From assembly GCA_934446465.1 (NCBI GenBank), contig CAKSEF010000047.1, positions 1 through 13,605 on the forward strand: DNA of 13,605 nucleotides, read 5' to 3'. Under the pieces are notes generated by a model. It searched no databases. It saw nothing but the letters and a program-made list of their open reading frames with translations, and was not told where the DNA came from. Made by a program: the position numbers and the translations under genes. Positions 1 to 7,563 of this stretch are shown piece after piece; the first letter of the stretch is position 1, and each line of letters starts with the position of its first letter. The DNA is from an uncultured Oscillospiraceae bacterium. Its GTDB lineage: Bacteria; Bacillota; Clostridia; Oscillospirales; JAAYXM01.

Positions 1-1667
1 AGCAGATAACACGAGCTGTGCCAGCCCTTTCGGCAGCGCATGATTACCTCATGCTCGCCCGACTCCAATTTGATTGTGTTGTGCTGTATCTCCTCGTCCG
101 CCTTCTTTCCGACATTATCCTCGGAGAGATAGCCGTCCCAGAAGCTGTGGTCGCCTACGTATTTTCCGTCGATGAATATTGAATACACCGCTCCCGCAAA
201 CCATTTTCCCCCGCGGAGCTTTATCGCATAGCTCCCCTCATACGGAATATCGACAGAAAATGCAAATGTGTTGAACAGTACCTTATATTCGGGCCATGGA
301 CGGTTTTTAACACCCGCATTAACGTGAAGGAATGATTTTCCTGCGTCGTTATATTGAAATTTTCTGAATGTTCCCGTACTCCCCTTATCGAGGAGGAGTT
401 TGTATCCGGGGGTCTTTGTCGGAGTTGCGTGATTCGGCATTTCTTCCGTTTCGCTGAAGTCTATCACGACTGCGGGAATTTCTTTGCAGACGGTGAATGA
501 TATCTCCGTCGAAATTGTTTTCCCTTTTTCATTCTGCGTGCTTATGCTTATCACGGCGTTTCCCGCCGATTTGCCCGTTACGGTTCCGTCTGCGGATACC
601 TCCGCAACATCGGGGTCGGAGCTTCTGTATTCTATTTCATAATCCGCAAGATTTCCCTCGGCTTCGCTGTCAAGCACCGCCTTAAGGTCAATGGACGCCG
701 TATCGCCTATGAGGAGTGTTGTCTTTTTCGATGATGCCGAAAGCGATTTCAGGGCGGGCTCGCCCGTTACCGTTATATCGGCATAGCCTTCAACCTCGTT
801 TTTTGAAGTCTTTACCGTGGCTGTTATCCTCGCCGTTCCTTCGCTCTTTGCCGTTACCCTGCCCGTCTTTGAATCCACTTCCGCAACTTCCGTATCGGAG
901 CTTGAATATGTTACGCTCCAATCCATAGCCGTATACGGGTTTCCGTCGCTCCCCGTAAGCGTGAGCGTGGGTTCGGCTGTGCAATCCTTCGGCATCTCGC
1001 TCCTGCTGAGCTTGAGCGATACTGTTTTGAGTGTGGGTACAGGTGAGCTGTCAAGCGTGATTTTGGAAAAGCGCATATTGAGTTTGCTCGGGGCGTAGAG
1101 TACAATTATATTTTCACCCTCCGCAAACTGCACATTTTCACCCGATGATGATTTATTCTTTGTAAAATCGACGTTCAGTACCTTTGTATCGTCCGAAAGC
1201 ATTCCGCCGATATCCTCAACTGCGGTATCTGCGGGGAGAAGGTGCATTTCACCCTTGTTTTCAAAAGAAGAATGTCCGTCGCATTCGAGGACTATTCCGT
1301 ATTTTCCTGCAACGGGAACCTTTATTTTCAGCGCAAGCCACTTGTAATTTCCCGAATAGACGCGAAGGCCTCCGGTTCCCGGGAGATTTCTGTACGTTAC
1401 TGAAATTCTGTTTGAATCAGAGCCGATAATCTTCCATGTGCCGTTTGTCTTTGAATAATCGTCTACGGGGTTTATGCCGTTTGTAAAATTTATAAACGCC
1501 TGTTCTTTTGTGCTTGTCTTATCGACCACGCCGTCGGCGTAGTCGTTTAAAAAGTCGTATACGACCTTTACATTCGGAAATTCGGACGTATCCTCTCCCG
1601 CTGCGAACGCAGGCAGAATCCCCATTATAACCGAAATTGCCAAAAATAAAGAAACTATTCTCCTCAT
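1..1667 (-). CDS. Secreted multidomain Ig-like protein, C-terminus off the left edge (partial)
   Basis: About 555 residues are visible, with no stop before the window edge. The ATG at 1665-1667 is preceded by a GGAGG Shine-Dalgarno at 1673-1677. Residues 1-22 form a signal peptide (MRRIV, hydrophobic core, cleavage near AFA/AGED) with no lipobox. Residues about 34-207 are a diverged copy of the module that is duplicated in the neighbouring 911-residue protein, sharing VYDF..-YADGV near the start and the KIKVPVAGKYG strand. Two BIG2-like Ig domains follow (about 212-301 and 306-394), each with the S.D..VAEV...G.V..K..G.A.I pattern. Residues about 400-555 look like another beta-sandwich (FAFSVDIPYEGSYAIKL, then a ligand-type FIDGKYVGDHSFWDG segment). 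No glycosidase or lyase motif is visible, but the missing C-terminus could hold a catalytic or anchoring domain. It probably acts outside the cell in polysaccharide binding; that role is inferred from architecture and neighbours. Confidence 0.9.
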   Translation of the reverse strand, partial: MRRIVSLFLAISVIMGILPAFAAGEDTSEFPNVKVVYDFLNDYADGVVDKTSTKEQAFINFTNGINPVDDYSKTNGTWKIIGSDSNRISVTYRNLPGTGGLRVYSGNYKWLALKIKVPVAGKYGIVLECDGHSSFENKGEMHLLPADTAVEDIGGMLSDDTKVLNVDFTKNKSSSGENVQFAEGENIIVLYAPSKLNMRFSKITLDSSPVPTLKTVSLKLSRSEMPKDCTAEPTLTLTGSDGNPYTAMDWSVTYSSSDTEVAEVDSKTGRVTAKSEGTARITATVKTSKNEVEGYADITVTGEPALKSLSASSKKTTLLIGDTASIDLKAVLDSEAEGNLADYEIEYRSSDPDVAEVSADGTVTGKSAGNAVISISTQNEKGKTISTEISFTVCKEIPAVVIDFSETEEMPNHATPTKTPGYKLLLDKGSTGTFRKFQYNDAGKSFLHVNAGVKNRPWPEYKVLFNTFAFSVDIPYEGSYAIKLRGGKWFAGAVYSIFIDGKYVGDHSFWDGYLSEDNVGKKADEEIQHNTIKLESGEHEVIMRCRKGWHSSCYL

Positions 1668-1672
1668 AAAAA

Positions 1673-1677
1673 CCTCC
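1673..1677 (-). promoter_or_regulatory. Ribosome binding site of the 1-1667 gene
   Basis: GGAGG on the minus strand, 5 nt before the ATG. It lies only 5 bp beyond the T-tract of the preceding terminator, so the gene has almost no private leader downstream of that hairpin. Confidence 0.8.
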
Positions 1678-1682
1678 ATTTG

Positions 1683-1715
1683 AAAAAAGCGGACGGGATA
1701 TTCGTCCCGTCCGCT
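1683..1715 (-). terminator. Intrinsic terminator of the 911-residue protein gene
   Basis: A perfect 11-bp GC-rich stem (AGCGGACGGGA, arms 1705-1715 and 1688-1698) with a 6-nt loop is followed on the minus strand by a run of six T (1683-1688). It begins 9 nt after the TAA at 1725-1727 and ends 15 nt before the ATG of the next gene. It should therefore strongly reduce, or set the level of, read-through into that gene. Confidence 0.9.
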
Positions 1716-1724
1716 GCGGTTTCG

Positions 1725-4460
1725 TTAGTCTGAGTAGACTACCTTATAGCTTGCTCCGTCCTTATATATGACGTATGCGCGTGCGTATGCTTCGCTTCCG
1801 TTCGGACTTGCCGTGAACTGTCCGTGGTCTGCGCCGTTTCTCGACACCGCCTTTGAATAACAGCTGTTTACCGTGATGTCCGAGCTGTTTCCGAAGATTA
1901 TTCCCGATTCGACCTTCTGATATCCTGCCACGTCGTATTCCATCATATATGCGCCGTCGGTCTTATCGCTTTCGAGAACAACTGCGGGCCTCTTAGATAC
2001 AGTCTCACCGTAGACTGCTCTAATATCGGCTGTGCCGTTCCATGCGTAGAATGTGTAAACTGTGTCGTATGAAACGATTTTCCCGTCTCTTGTCCAATAC
2101 GAGAAGCTCTTTCCGTCCTTTTCGGCGTCTGCCGTGAGCTCGACTTCGTCATCATACGTGAATGTGCCGTAGTTTGCGCCGTTAACGGTAACAGTCTCGC
2201 TTACGTTTGCTTTTTCGTACTGTGCGACAATCTGTGTATCCTTATTCATGACATAATCGTCATCAAGGCTCCACTTGAGGAAAACATATCCCGTAAGCGT
2301 GGGAGTCGAAAGATTAAGGCTTCCGACCGTATCGCCCTTGTTTGCGGTGAGGCTTTCGATGAGGCTTCCGTTATAGTTGAACACATCGGCCTTAACGGAA
2401 TCCGCAGGTGCGCTCTCCGCGTAAACTGCGATTAGGGATATGTTGCTTCCGATTACGAAGCTGTATGAGGCATCGGCAGAAACGAATCCTGCGCTGTTCT
2501 TCCAATACTTGAACTCATATCCGTCAACTTCGGGAGCCGTTACGGTAACTTTTGTTCCGAGGTCTGCATCGGCAACGTTTCCTGCCGTGTACCCGTCAAC
2601 GCCGAGAACTTCAACGGAAGCTCCCGCGATGTTTGCAGACGCTGCGAATTTTGCGGTTTCGGGGGCGGGAGCATCGCTTACCGTTACAGTCTTTCTGAGT
2701 GTACGGACGACGTTTCCGTTATATGAAACGGTTGCGATTATATCCGCGCTTCCTGCCTTCTTTCCCTTAACGGCGCCGTTTAAAACGCTTGCGACCGCCT
2801 CGTTTGAGCTTGCCCACTCGGTAGTGAGGTTTGCTTCCGTTCCGTCCGAGAGATATCCCTTGACGGACATTGCGGTTCCGTCTCCGACTTCAATCTCTGT
2901 CGATACGGCGCTGAGCGTCGCTCCCATGAGAGCCGTTGCGCTTCCGTCGCCGCTTTCAAGTGTAAGGTTTGCGATTTTAATATTCAGTACGTTATTTGCC
3001 TTATATACGATTGTGTGCTCGCCTGCATCAAGCGGTAATGTTGCAACCGTAACCGTATCGGCTGTCGAGCCGCTGCCCTTTGTGCAATCAACAGAGCCGA
3101 GCTTGTCCGTTCCGTTTGCGATTGCGTTTGCAATATCGTCCTTTGTCGCGTCTCCCGAAAGCATATATATCCCGAGGTCGGGTTCAAATGATGCGTGCGC
3201 TATATAGCCGAGCTTTACCGCATAATTTCCCGCAGTCGGAACGTAAATCTTCATGGAAAACCACGTTCTGTTCGTTTTGAAATACGCGCGTAATCCGTTA
3301 TTCCACGGCTTTGCTTCGTCGTACATATGATTTACGGAGAAATAGCCTTCCATAGTATCAAACTTCCAGAATCCGTTTGATTTCTCGTACGTTGAAACCT
3401 CGTTTACCGACGAATTAAAGAAGTTATTCTCACCCTGAGTATACGGTACACCGTCTGCATAGTTTGAAACAAAGTCATAAAACACCTTTGTGTTTGTGTT
3501 ATATTTTACCGATGTTACCGTGAACGGAACTGTCGCAAGGACAGAGCTTCCCGACTTCACATATACATCCGCCGAGCCGATTCTGCTTCCTGCGCGGACA
3601 TTTCCGTTTGAGTCAACCGTTACGACATTGTTGTCGGAGCTTTCAAATGTGAAATCCGAATAGTCGATATCGCTTGTCTTTTTCGTTGCGTCGCTCAGGT
3701 ACTCTGCCGAAACGGTAATCTTTGCGCTGTCGCCTGCTGTGTCTGCGTCAATGTTATTCTTGTCGGCAGATGCGTCCGCCGCCATTATGCAGACGTTGCT
3801 TCCGTCTCCGCTTACGAGCTCAAGGCTTGTAATTTTTACATTGAGTGCGTTGTTTGCCTTATACACGATTGTGTACTCTCCTGCGTCGAGTGTTGTCGTT
3901 CCGACAGCGGCGGTATCGGCCGTCGAGCCGCTGCCCTTTGTGCAGTTGACAGAGCCGAGCTTATTTGTTCCGTCTGCGATTGCGTTTGCAATATCGTCCT
4001 TTGTCGCGTCTCCCGAAAGCATATATATTCCGAGGTCGGAATCAAATGAGCTGTGTGCTATGTATCCGAGCTTTACCGCGTAATCACCCGCAAACGGAAC
4101 GCGAATCTTCATGGAAAACCACGTTCTGTTCGTATTGAAATACGCTCGGAATCCGTTGTTCCACGGTTTTTCTGCGCTGTACATATGATTTACCGCGAAA
4201 TTGTTTTCCAAGGTGTCAAACTTCCAAAATCCGTTTGATTTCTCGTACGTTGAAACCTCGTTTACCGACGAATTAAAGAAGTTATTCTCACCCTGAGTAT
4301 ACGGTACACCGTCTGCATAGTTTGAAACAAAGTCGTAAACTATCTTCAGATTTGTTCCGTCTGCCGTGAGTGCCGCCGATACGCCTGCCGGCACGAGTGC
4401 AAGAACCATGCAGAGCGTTATTGCGGCGCAGAGTATGCGCTTAGATAACTTGCTTTTCAT
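1725..4460 (-). CDS. Secreted modular protein with duplicated unnamed module, BIG2 and InlB-like repeats (911 aa)
   Basis: The start is supported by a strong AAGGAGG at 4468-4474. Residues 1-29 are a signal peptide (KSKLSKR, hydrophobic core, cleavage near GVSA/A) without a lipobox cysteine. Domains in order: module copy A (about 39-222), BIG2-like domain (about 228-318), module copy B (about 325-508, roughly 80% identical to A), second BIG2-like domain (about 513-606), three InlB/Listeria-Bacteroides-type repeats (about 613-828, with FKYW, FLKW and FSYW followed by I.AVY or IVAQY), and a C-terminal domain (about 830-911) containing ARAYVIYKDG and ending VVYSD. I see no LPXTG, SLH or transmembrane anchor and no catalytic motif. 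The copies are rich in aromatic residues and carry a predicted beta-strand (WFSMKI.VP.AG.YAVKL), which suggests carbohydrate or surface binding; this is inference. It lies 24 bp after the GH127 gene, probably in one operon. BIG2 and InlB-like repeats usually act as spacers or adhesive stalks in surface proteins. Confidence 0.88.
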   Translation of the reverse strand: MKSKLSKRILCAAITLCMVLALVPAGVSAALTADGTNLKIVYDFVSNYADGVPYTQGENNFFNSSVNEVSTYEKSNGFWKFDTLENNFAVNHMYSAEKPWNNGFRAYFNTNRTWFSMKIRVPFAGDYAVKLGYIAHSSFDSDLGIYMLSGDATKDDIANAIADGTNKLGSVNCTKGSGSTADTAAVGTTTLDAGEYTIVYKANNALNVKITSLELVSGDGSNVCIMAADASADKNNIDADTAGDSAKITVSAEYLSDATKKTSDIDYSDFTFESSDNNVVTVDSNGNVRAGSRIGSADVYVKSGSSVLATVPFTVTSVKYNTNTKVFYDFVSNYADGVPYTQGENNFFNSSVNEVSTYEKSNGFWKFDTMEGYFSVNHMYDEAKPWNNGLRAYFKTNRTWFSMKIYVPTAGNYAVKLGYIAHASFEPDLGIYMLSGDATKDDIANAIANGTDKLGSVDCTKGSGSTADTVTVATLPLDAGEHTIVYKANNVLNIKIANLTLESGDGSATALMGATLSAVSTEIEVGDGTAMSVKGYLSDGTEANLTTEWASSNEAVASVLNGAVKGKKAGSADIIATVSYNGNVVRTLRKTVTVSDAPAPETAKFAASANIAGASVEVLGVDGYTAGNVADADLGTKVTVTAPEVDGYEFKYWKNSAGFVSADASYSFVIGSNISLIAVYAESAPADSVKADVFNYNGSLIESLTANKGDTVGSLNLSTPTLTGYVFLKWSLDDDYVMNKDTQIVAQYEKANVSETVTVNGANYGTFTYDDEVELTADAEKDGKSFSYWTRDGKIVSYDTVYTFYAWNGTADIRAVYGETVSKRPAVVLESDKTDGAYMMEYDVAGYQKVESGIIFGNSSDITVNSCYSKAVSRNGADHGQFTASPNGSEAYARAYVIYKDGASYKVVYSD
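2950..3482 (-). repeat. Tandem intragenic repeat, copy B (partner at 3808-4340)
   Basis: Encodes module copy B of the 911-residue protein. It aligns without gaps to the segment 858 bp (286 codons) further right. The end encoding the module's N-terminus is identical over 107 bp (3370-3476 against 4228-4334), synonymous sites included, and a second near-identical block lies around 3117-3175. Other segments differ at many sites. Confidence 0.9.
3808..4340 (-). repeat. Tandem intragenic repeat, copy A (partner at 2950-3482)
   Basis: Encodes module copy A of the 911-residue protein, directly after the signal peptide. It shares 107 identical bases with copy B (4228-4334). Protein differences cluster in short stretches, for example TLENNFA versus TMEGYFS and MYSAEK versus MYDEAK, which may be loops. 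Confidence 0.9.
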
Positions 4461-4484
4461 ATCTGTTCCTCCTTAAAAAATTAC

Positions 4485-6287
4485 TCAAAGATTTATCCAA
4501 ACGAGCATTCCGCGCTCACCCCTGTTTGCAAAGGCGAAGTACGGAATAAGCTCAGTTTCGACCGTTTCTGTGCGTTTCTGCGCTCTTCGGTAAAGTCCGC
4601 TAAACTTTTCTTTTTTCAAAAGCTTTGTTCTGACAACGGGTACTTTCAGTTCCTCGCTGAATCCCTCTTCAAAATGCGCGTCAAGCGGGATTTGCATATC
4701 CTTGAGATTTGCACCCGCGGGCTCTTCGGCACAAAACACAATCGGCCCGCGCATTACTGCGGCCCTTGCGCCGTCCTCCATTATGTTCGGATTTGCTTCA
4801 ATGAGAACCGTCGGCATTTCAAAAGAAATATCGGTCTCACCGTCGGCGTCTTCTATATACGCGTAACCGTTTTCAAGCTCATACGGTTTGGAAATCCTAA
4901 ATTTTTCGCACCAATTCGGGATTCTTACCGCGAGGCGTTTGCCGCAGCCCGAAACAGTCAGCTTTACATTTCCGTCAAACGGATAATCGGTTTCCTGCAC
5001 GACTGTCATTTTTCCGTTTCGCATTGTCCCCGCGCCGAATTGATTTACATACACGGTATCGCCGCTTTCGGAGTAGAAGTAGTCCCCGATTGATGCGATG
5101 ACACGGAGTATATTCGGCGGACAGCAGGAACAGTCAAATACCTCCACACGCTGCTGTATAGGCTGATATGTCGGTTTTTCCTTATATATATCGTATCTTT
5201 TGAGAAGCCGCGGGTCTGTCTCAAGCGGGTTTGTATAAAAGAACTTGCGTCCGTCGAGCGACACGCCCGACAGCATTCCGTTATACATAACGCGCTCGAT
5301 TATGTCCGCATATTCCGAATTTATCTCTATTTCCGACATACGGTGTGCGAACATCATGAGTGAGATTGCCGCGCAGGTTTCCGTATACGCAATTGCGTTG
5401 GGCAGGTCATACTTATGCGTGAAGCGCTCGCCGTAGGAATCGGACCCGACTCCGCCCGTTATGTACATTTTACCCTTTGTTATGTCATCCCACAGCTTTT
5501 TGCAGACGGAAAGAAGCTCTTCATCGTCCGTCTCTCCCGCAAGGTCTGCCATTGCTGAATACATATACAGCGCGCGGACGCAATGCCCGACGGCTTCGGT
5601 CTGTTCGCGGACGGGCTTATGGCTTTGGAACTCCGGTTCGTTCAGGCTCTCGTCGCATTTTCCTCTGTTTTCTATAAAATAGGACGCCATATCAAGATAT
5701 TTTCTATCGCCCGTTTCTTTATAGAGCTTAAACAGTGCAAGCTCTATTTCCTGATGTCCCGGAGTGCTGAATTTTGCACTTTTTTCATCTATGAATATTT
5801 TTTTCACATAATCTGCGTATTTTATTACGAGATTAAGGAGTTTATCCTTACCCGTTGCATGCTTATACGCTATTCCGGCCTCAATCAAATGCCCCAGGCA
5901 GTAGAGTTCATGATTATTTCTGTTTGTGAAGCGTTCTTCGGCTCCGAGGTTTATGTAAAAAGAGTTAAAATACCCGCACGGAAGCATATTTTTTTCTATT
6001 TCATCGACTGTCTTATCGACAATGGATTCCAGCTCGGCATTTTCGCCCTGCGTAAGTATATAGGCAACTCCCTCTATCCATTTTGCGACATCGCTGTCCC
6101 AGTACTCATGCGGTTTATTCGGCTCGCCCTCTTTCCATTTGCAGGATATCGCGTCAAATCTTCCCGTATCTTTAAAGCGGTTGTACACGGCGTATGCCGT
6201 ATTGCTTTTATTTATATCCTGTCGGGTTTTCCAAAATCCGTCAGAAAATATTGTCTTTGTAAAACTTAAATGTCTTGCGCTCAGCAT
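4485..6287 (-). CDS. GH127 (DUF1680) beta-L-arabinofuranosidase
   Basis: A 600-residue glycoside hydrolase of family GH127, retaining enzymes that release beta-L-arabinofuranose using a zinc-bound cysteine nucleophile. The motifs match the characterised Bifidobacterium longum HypBA1: E303 and C305 (YTETC) and C388-C389 (CSCCPPN) fit its zinc ligands Glu338, Cys340, Cys417 and Cys418, with C388 as nucleophile. E287 (YGERF) sits 16 residues before E303, the spacing of HypBA1 Glu322 to Glu338. The C-terminus has the family-typical IPYFAFANRG...VWI ending. Length is somewhat shorter than HypBA1 but near complete. No signal peptide is present, so it should act in the cytoplasm on imported arabino-oligosaccharides. 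The ATG at 6285-6287 has GGAGGT at 6292-6297. It leads an operon with the secreted modular gene 24 bp downstream. Substrate (arabinan, extensin or rhamnogalacturonan side chains) cannot be settled from sequence. Confidence 0.93.
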   Translation of the reverse strand: MLSARHLSFTKTIFSDGFWKTRQDINKSNTAYAVYNRFKDTGRFDAISCKWKEGEPNKPHEYWDSDVAKWIEGVAYILTQGENAELESIVDKTVDEIEKNMLPCGYFNSFYINLGAEERFTNRNNHELYCLGHLIEAGIAYKHATGKDKLLNLVIKYADYVKKIFIDEKSAKFSTPGHQEIELALFKLYKETGDRKYLDMASYFIENRGKCDESLNEPEFQSHKPVREQTEAVGHCVRALYMYSAMADLAGETDDEELLSVCKKLWDDITKGKMYITGGVGSDSYGERFTHKYDLPNAIAYTETCAAISLMMFAHRMSEIEINSEYADIIERVMYNGMLSGVSLDGRKFFYTNPLETDPRLLKRYDIYKEKPTYQPIQQRVEVFDCSCCPPNILRVIASIGDYFYSESGDTVYVNQFGAGTMRNGKMTVVQETDYPFDGNVKLTVSGCGKRLAVRIPNWCEKFRISKPYELENGYAYIEDADGETDISFEMPTVLIEANPNIMEDGARAAVMRGPIVFCAEEPAGANLKDMQIPLDAHFEEGFSEELKVPVVRTKLLKKEKFSGLYRRAQKRTETVETELIPYFAFANRGERGMLVWINL

Positions 6288-6310
6288 TTTTACCTCCGAT
6301 ATTACACCTG

Positions 6311-6341
6311 ATTGTATCTTACCTATATTTTAACCCGTCAA
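6311..6341 (-). promoter_or_regulatory. Candidate minus-strand promoter for the GH127 operon
   Basis: On the minus strand TTGACG (6336-6341) is a good -35 match. Downstream lie GATACA (6313-6318, 17-bp spacer) and TACAAT (6311-6316, 19-bp spacer), either of which could serve as -10. Spacing and match are imperfect, so this is tentative. It would give a leader of roughly 20 nt before the GH127 start codon. Confidence 0.4.
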
Positions 6342-6439
6342 TGATTAACATTCAATGAGTAATAAATGTAAAAAGTGAAAAAACACGACTTCTTTCAAAA
6401 GTGTTAAGAACTGCACGTTCCATGATTTTAGGATTACCC

Positions 6440-6471
6440 AAACTATGTAATTTCGGCAAAAAACTATGTAA
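6440..6471. promoter_or_regulatory. Direct repeat AAACTATGTAA x2 at 21-bp spacing, candidate operator
   Basis: The 11-bp sequence AAACTATGTAA occurs at 6440-6450 and again at 6461-6471, offset by exactly 21 bp (two helical turns). It ends 25 bp upstream of the -35 of the plus-strand promoter. Direct half-sites about 21 bp apart on one DNA face are the known geometry for AraC-family activators. No regulator is encoded in the window, so the protein that binds is unknown. Confidence 0.5.
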
Positions 6472-6496
6472 ATTCAACAGTGCATATATTCAGTTC

Positions 6497-6530
6497 TTGC
6501 ACGGGAGCGTTTTTTGCAATATAATATAAT
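6497..6530 (+). promoter_or_regulatory. Sigma-A-type promoter for the D-2-hydroxyacid dehydrogenase gene
   Basis: TTGCAC (-35, 6497-6502), a 17-bp spacer, then a perfect TATAAT (-10, 6520-6525). A second overlapping TATAAT lies at 6525-6530. Transcription should begin near 6532, giving a leader of about 30 nt to the ATG at 6563. Confidence 0.8.
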
Positions 6531-6562
6531 TTATTGATTGTTCACGCATGGGGAGTGTTTTG

Positions 6563-7561
6563 ATGAATTCGATATACATAGGCGAAGAAATCTTTTTTAA
6601 CACTGTGTTTTCTTCGGAAACAAAAGCATATCTTGCAAAAGAGGCCGGGCTCGACACAGAAAAATGCTATTCAAAGGAAGACATATTCAATCACGGGCCG
6701 TTTGACGGGGTTGATGTTCTCTTCTCCTCATGGCGCACGCCCATACTCACGAAAGAAGAGATTTCACATTATTTTCCCGACGTGCGGGCGTTGTTTTATT
6801 CGGCAGGCTCCGTGAGATATTTTGCCGCGCCGTATCTTGAGCTCGGCATAACCGTTGTGAGCGGATGGGCGGCGAATGCCGTTCCCGTTGCGGAGTATAC
6901 CGTTTCTCAGATAATACTTTCCGGTAAAAACTTTTTCTCAACCTCAAGGCTTATGCACGCGGGGCAGCATGAAGAATGTGAAAAATTCAAAGCCAACCTT
7001 GTCGGAAACTTCGGTTCAAAGATAGGGATTATCGGTGCCGGAATGATTGGCCGGCTCGTAATCAGCCTTCTAAAAAACCATAAAAACGACATACTTGTAT
7101 TCGACCCGTTTCTTCCCGACAAAACCGCGGAGACTCTCGGCGTTTCAAAATGCACACTGCCCGAAATTTTTTCCGAATGCAACGTCATAACAAATCATCT
7201 TGCAAACAATGAACAGACAAGAGGGATTCTTACATATGACCTGTTTGCCCGTATGCGTCCGTATTCCACATTTATAAACACAGGCCGCGGAGCGCAGGTG
7301 GACGAAGACGGTCTTGCGCGCGTTCTCCGTGAGCGTCCCGACTTAACGGCACTCCTTGACGTTACCGTTGATGAACCCCCGAAAGCGTCGAGTCCGTTTT
7401 ACGGCCTTGAAAACTGCATTCTCACTCCGCATATTGCCGGGAGCAAAGGCAATGAGCTCTTCAGGATATCAGAGTTTATTGCGGATGAGTACACGAGATG
7501 GCGAAACGGTGAACCGCTCAAGTATTCCGTATCCTGCGAGATGCTCAAAACAATGGCATAA
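6563..7561 (+). CDS. D-isomer-specific 2-hydroxyacid dehydrogenase family protein (NAD-dependent)
   Basis: 332 residues from the ATG at 6563. This start is preferred over the in-frame ATG at 6548 because GGGGAG (6550-6555) sits 7 nt before it, while 6548 has no Shine-Dalgarno and lies only about 16 nt from the predicted transcription start. The family interconverts 2-keto acids and D-2-hydroxy acids with NAD(P)H. Visible signatures are the Rossmann motif GAGMIG (158-163), an acidic residue after the second strand (D181, favouring NAD), and the catalytic triad R242 (NTGRG), E271 (VDEPP) and H290 (TPHIAGS). Length is typical of the family. The substrate is not determinable; the N-terminal substrate domain is not one I can tie to PGDH, lactate or glyoxylate enzymes. 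It is a single-gene transcript, divergent from the GH127 operon and closed by the terminator at 7564-7597. A role in keto-acid reduction linked to sugar or uronate breakdown is inferred from context only. Confidence 0.88.
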   Translation: MNSIYIGEEIFFNTVFSSETKAYLAKEAGLDTEKCYSKEDIFNHGPFDGVDVLFSSWRTPILTKEEISHYFPDVRALFYSAGSVRYFAAPYLELGITVVSGWAANAVPVAEYTVSQIILSGKNFFSTSRLMHAGQHEECEKFKANLVGNFGSKIGIIGAGMIGRLVISLLKNHKNDILVFDPFLPDKTAETLGVSKCTLPEIFSECNVITNHLANNEQTRGILTYDLFARMRPYSTFINTGRGAQVDEDGLARVLRERPDLTALLDVTVDEPPKASSPFYGLENCILTPHIAGSKGNELFRISEFIADEYTRWRNGEPLKYSVSCEMLKTMA

Positions 7562-7563
7562 TA

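Noticed and set aside
2440..3207. A 255-codon open frame on the plus strand
   Set aside because: It is antisense to the 911-residue gene in the duplicated region. It has no Shine-Dalgarno and encodes a low-complexity Ser/Ala/Val-rich sequence without family features; it mirrors the sense-strand codon bias.
5583..6269. A 228-codon open frame on the plus strand
   Set aside because: It lies wholly antisense to the well-supported GH127 gene, shows no recognisable domain and has no ribosome binding site.
6548..6562. Earlier in-frame ATG for the 2-hydroxyacid dehydrogenase
   Set aside because: No Shine-Dalgarno precedes it, and the GGGGAG overlapping it is well placed for the ATG at 6563.
6288..6562. 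Catabolite-repression (cre) site or small RNA gene in the divergent region
   Set aside because: I found no convincing match to the cre consensus and no stable hairpin with a T-tract; only the promoters and short repeats listed are supported.
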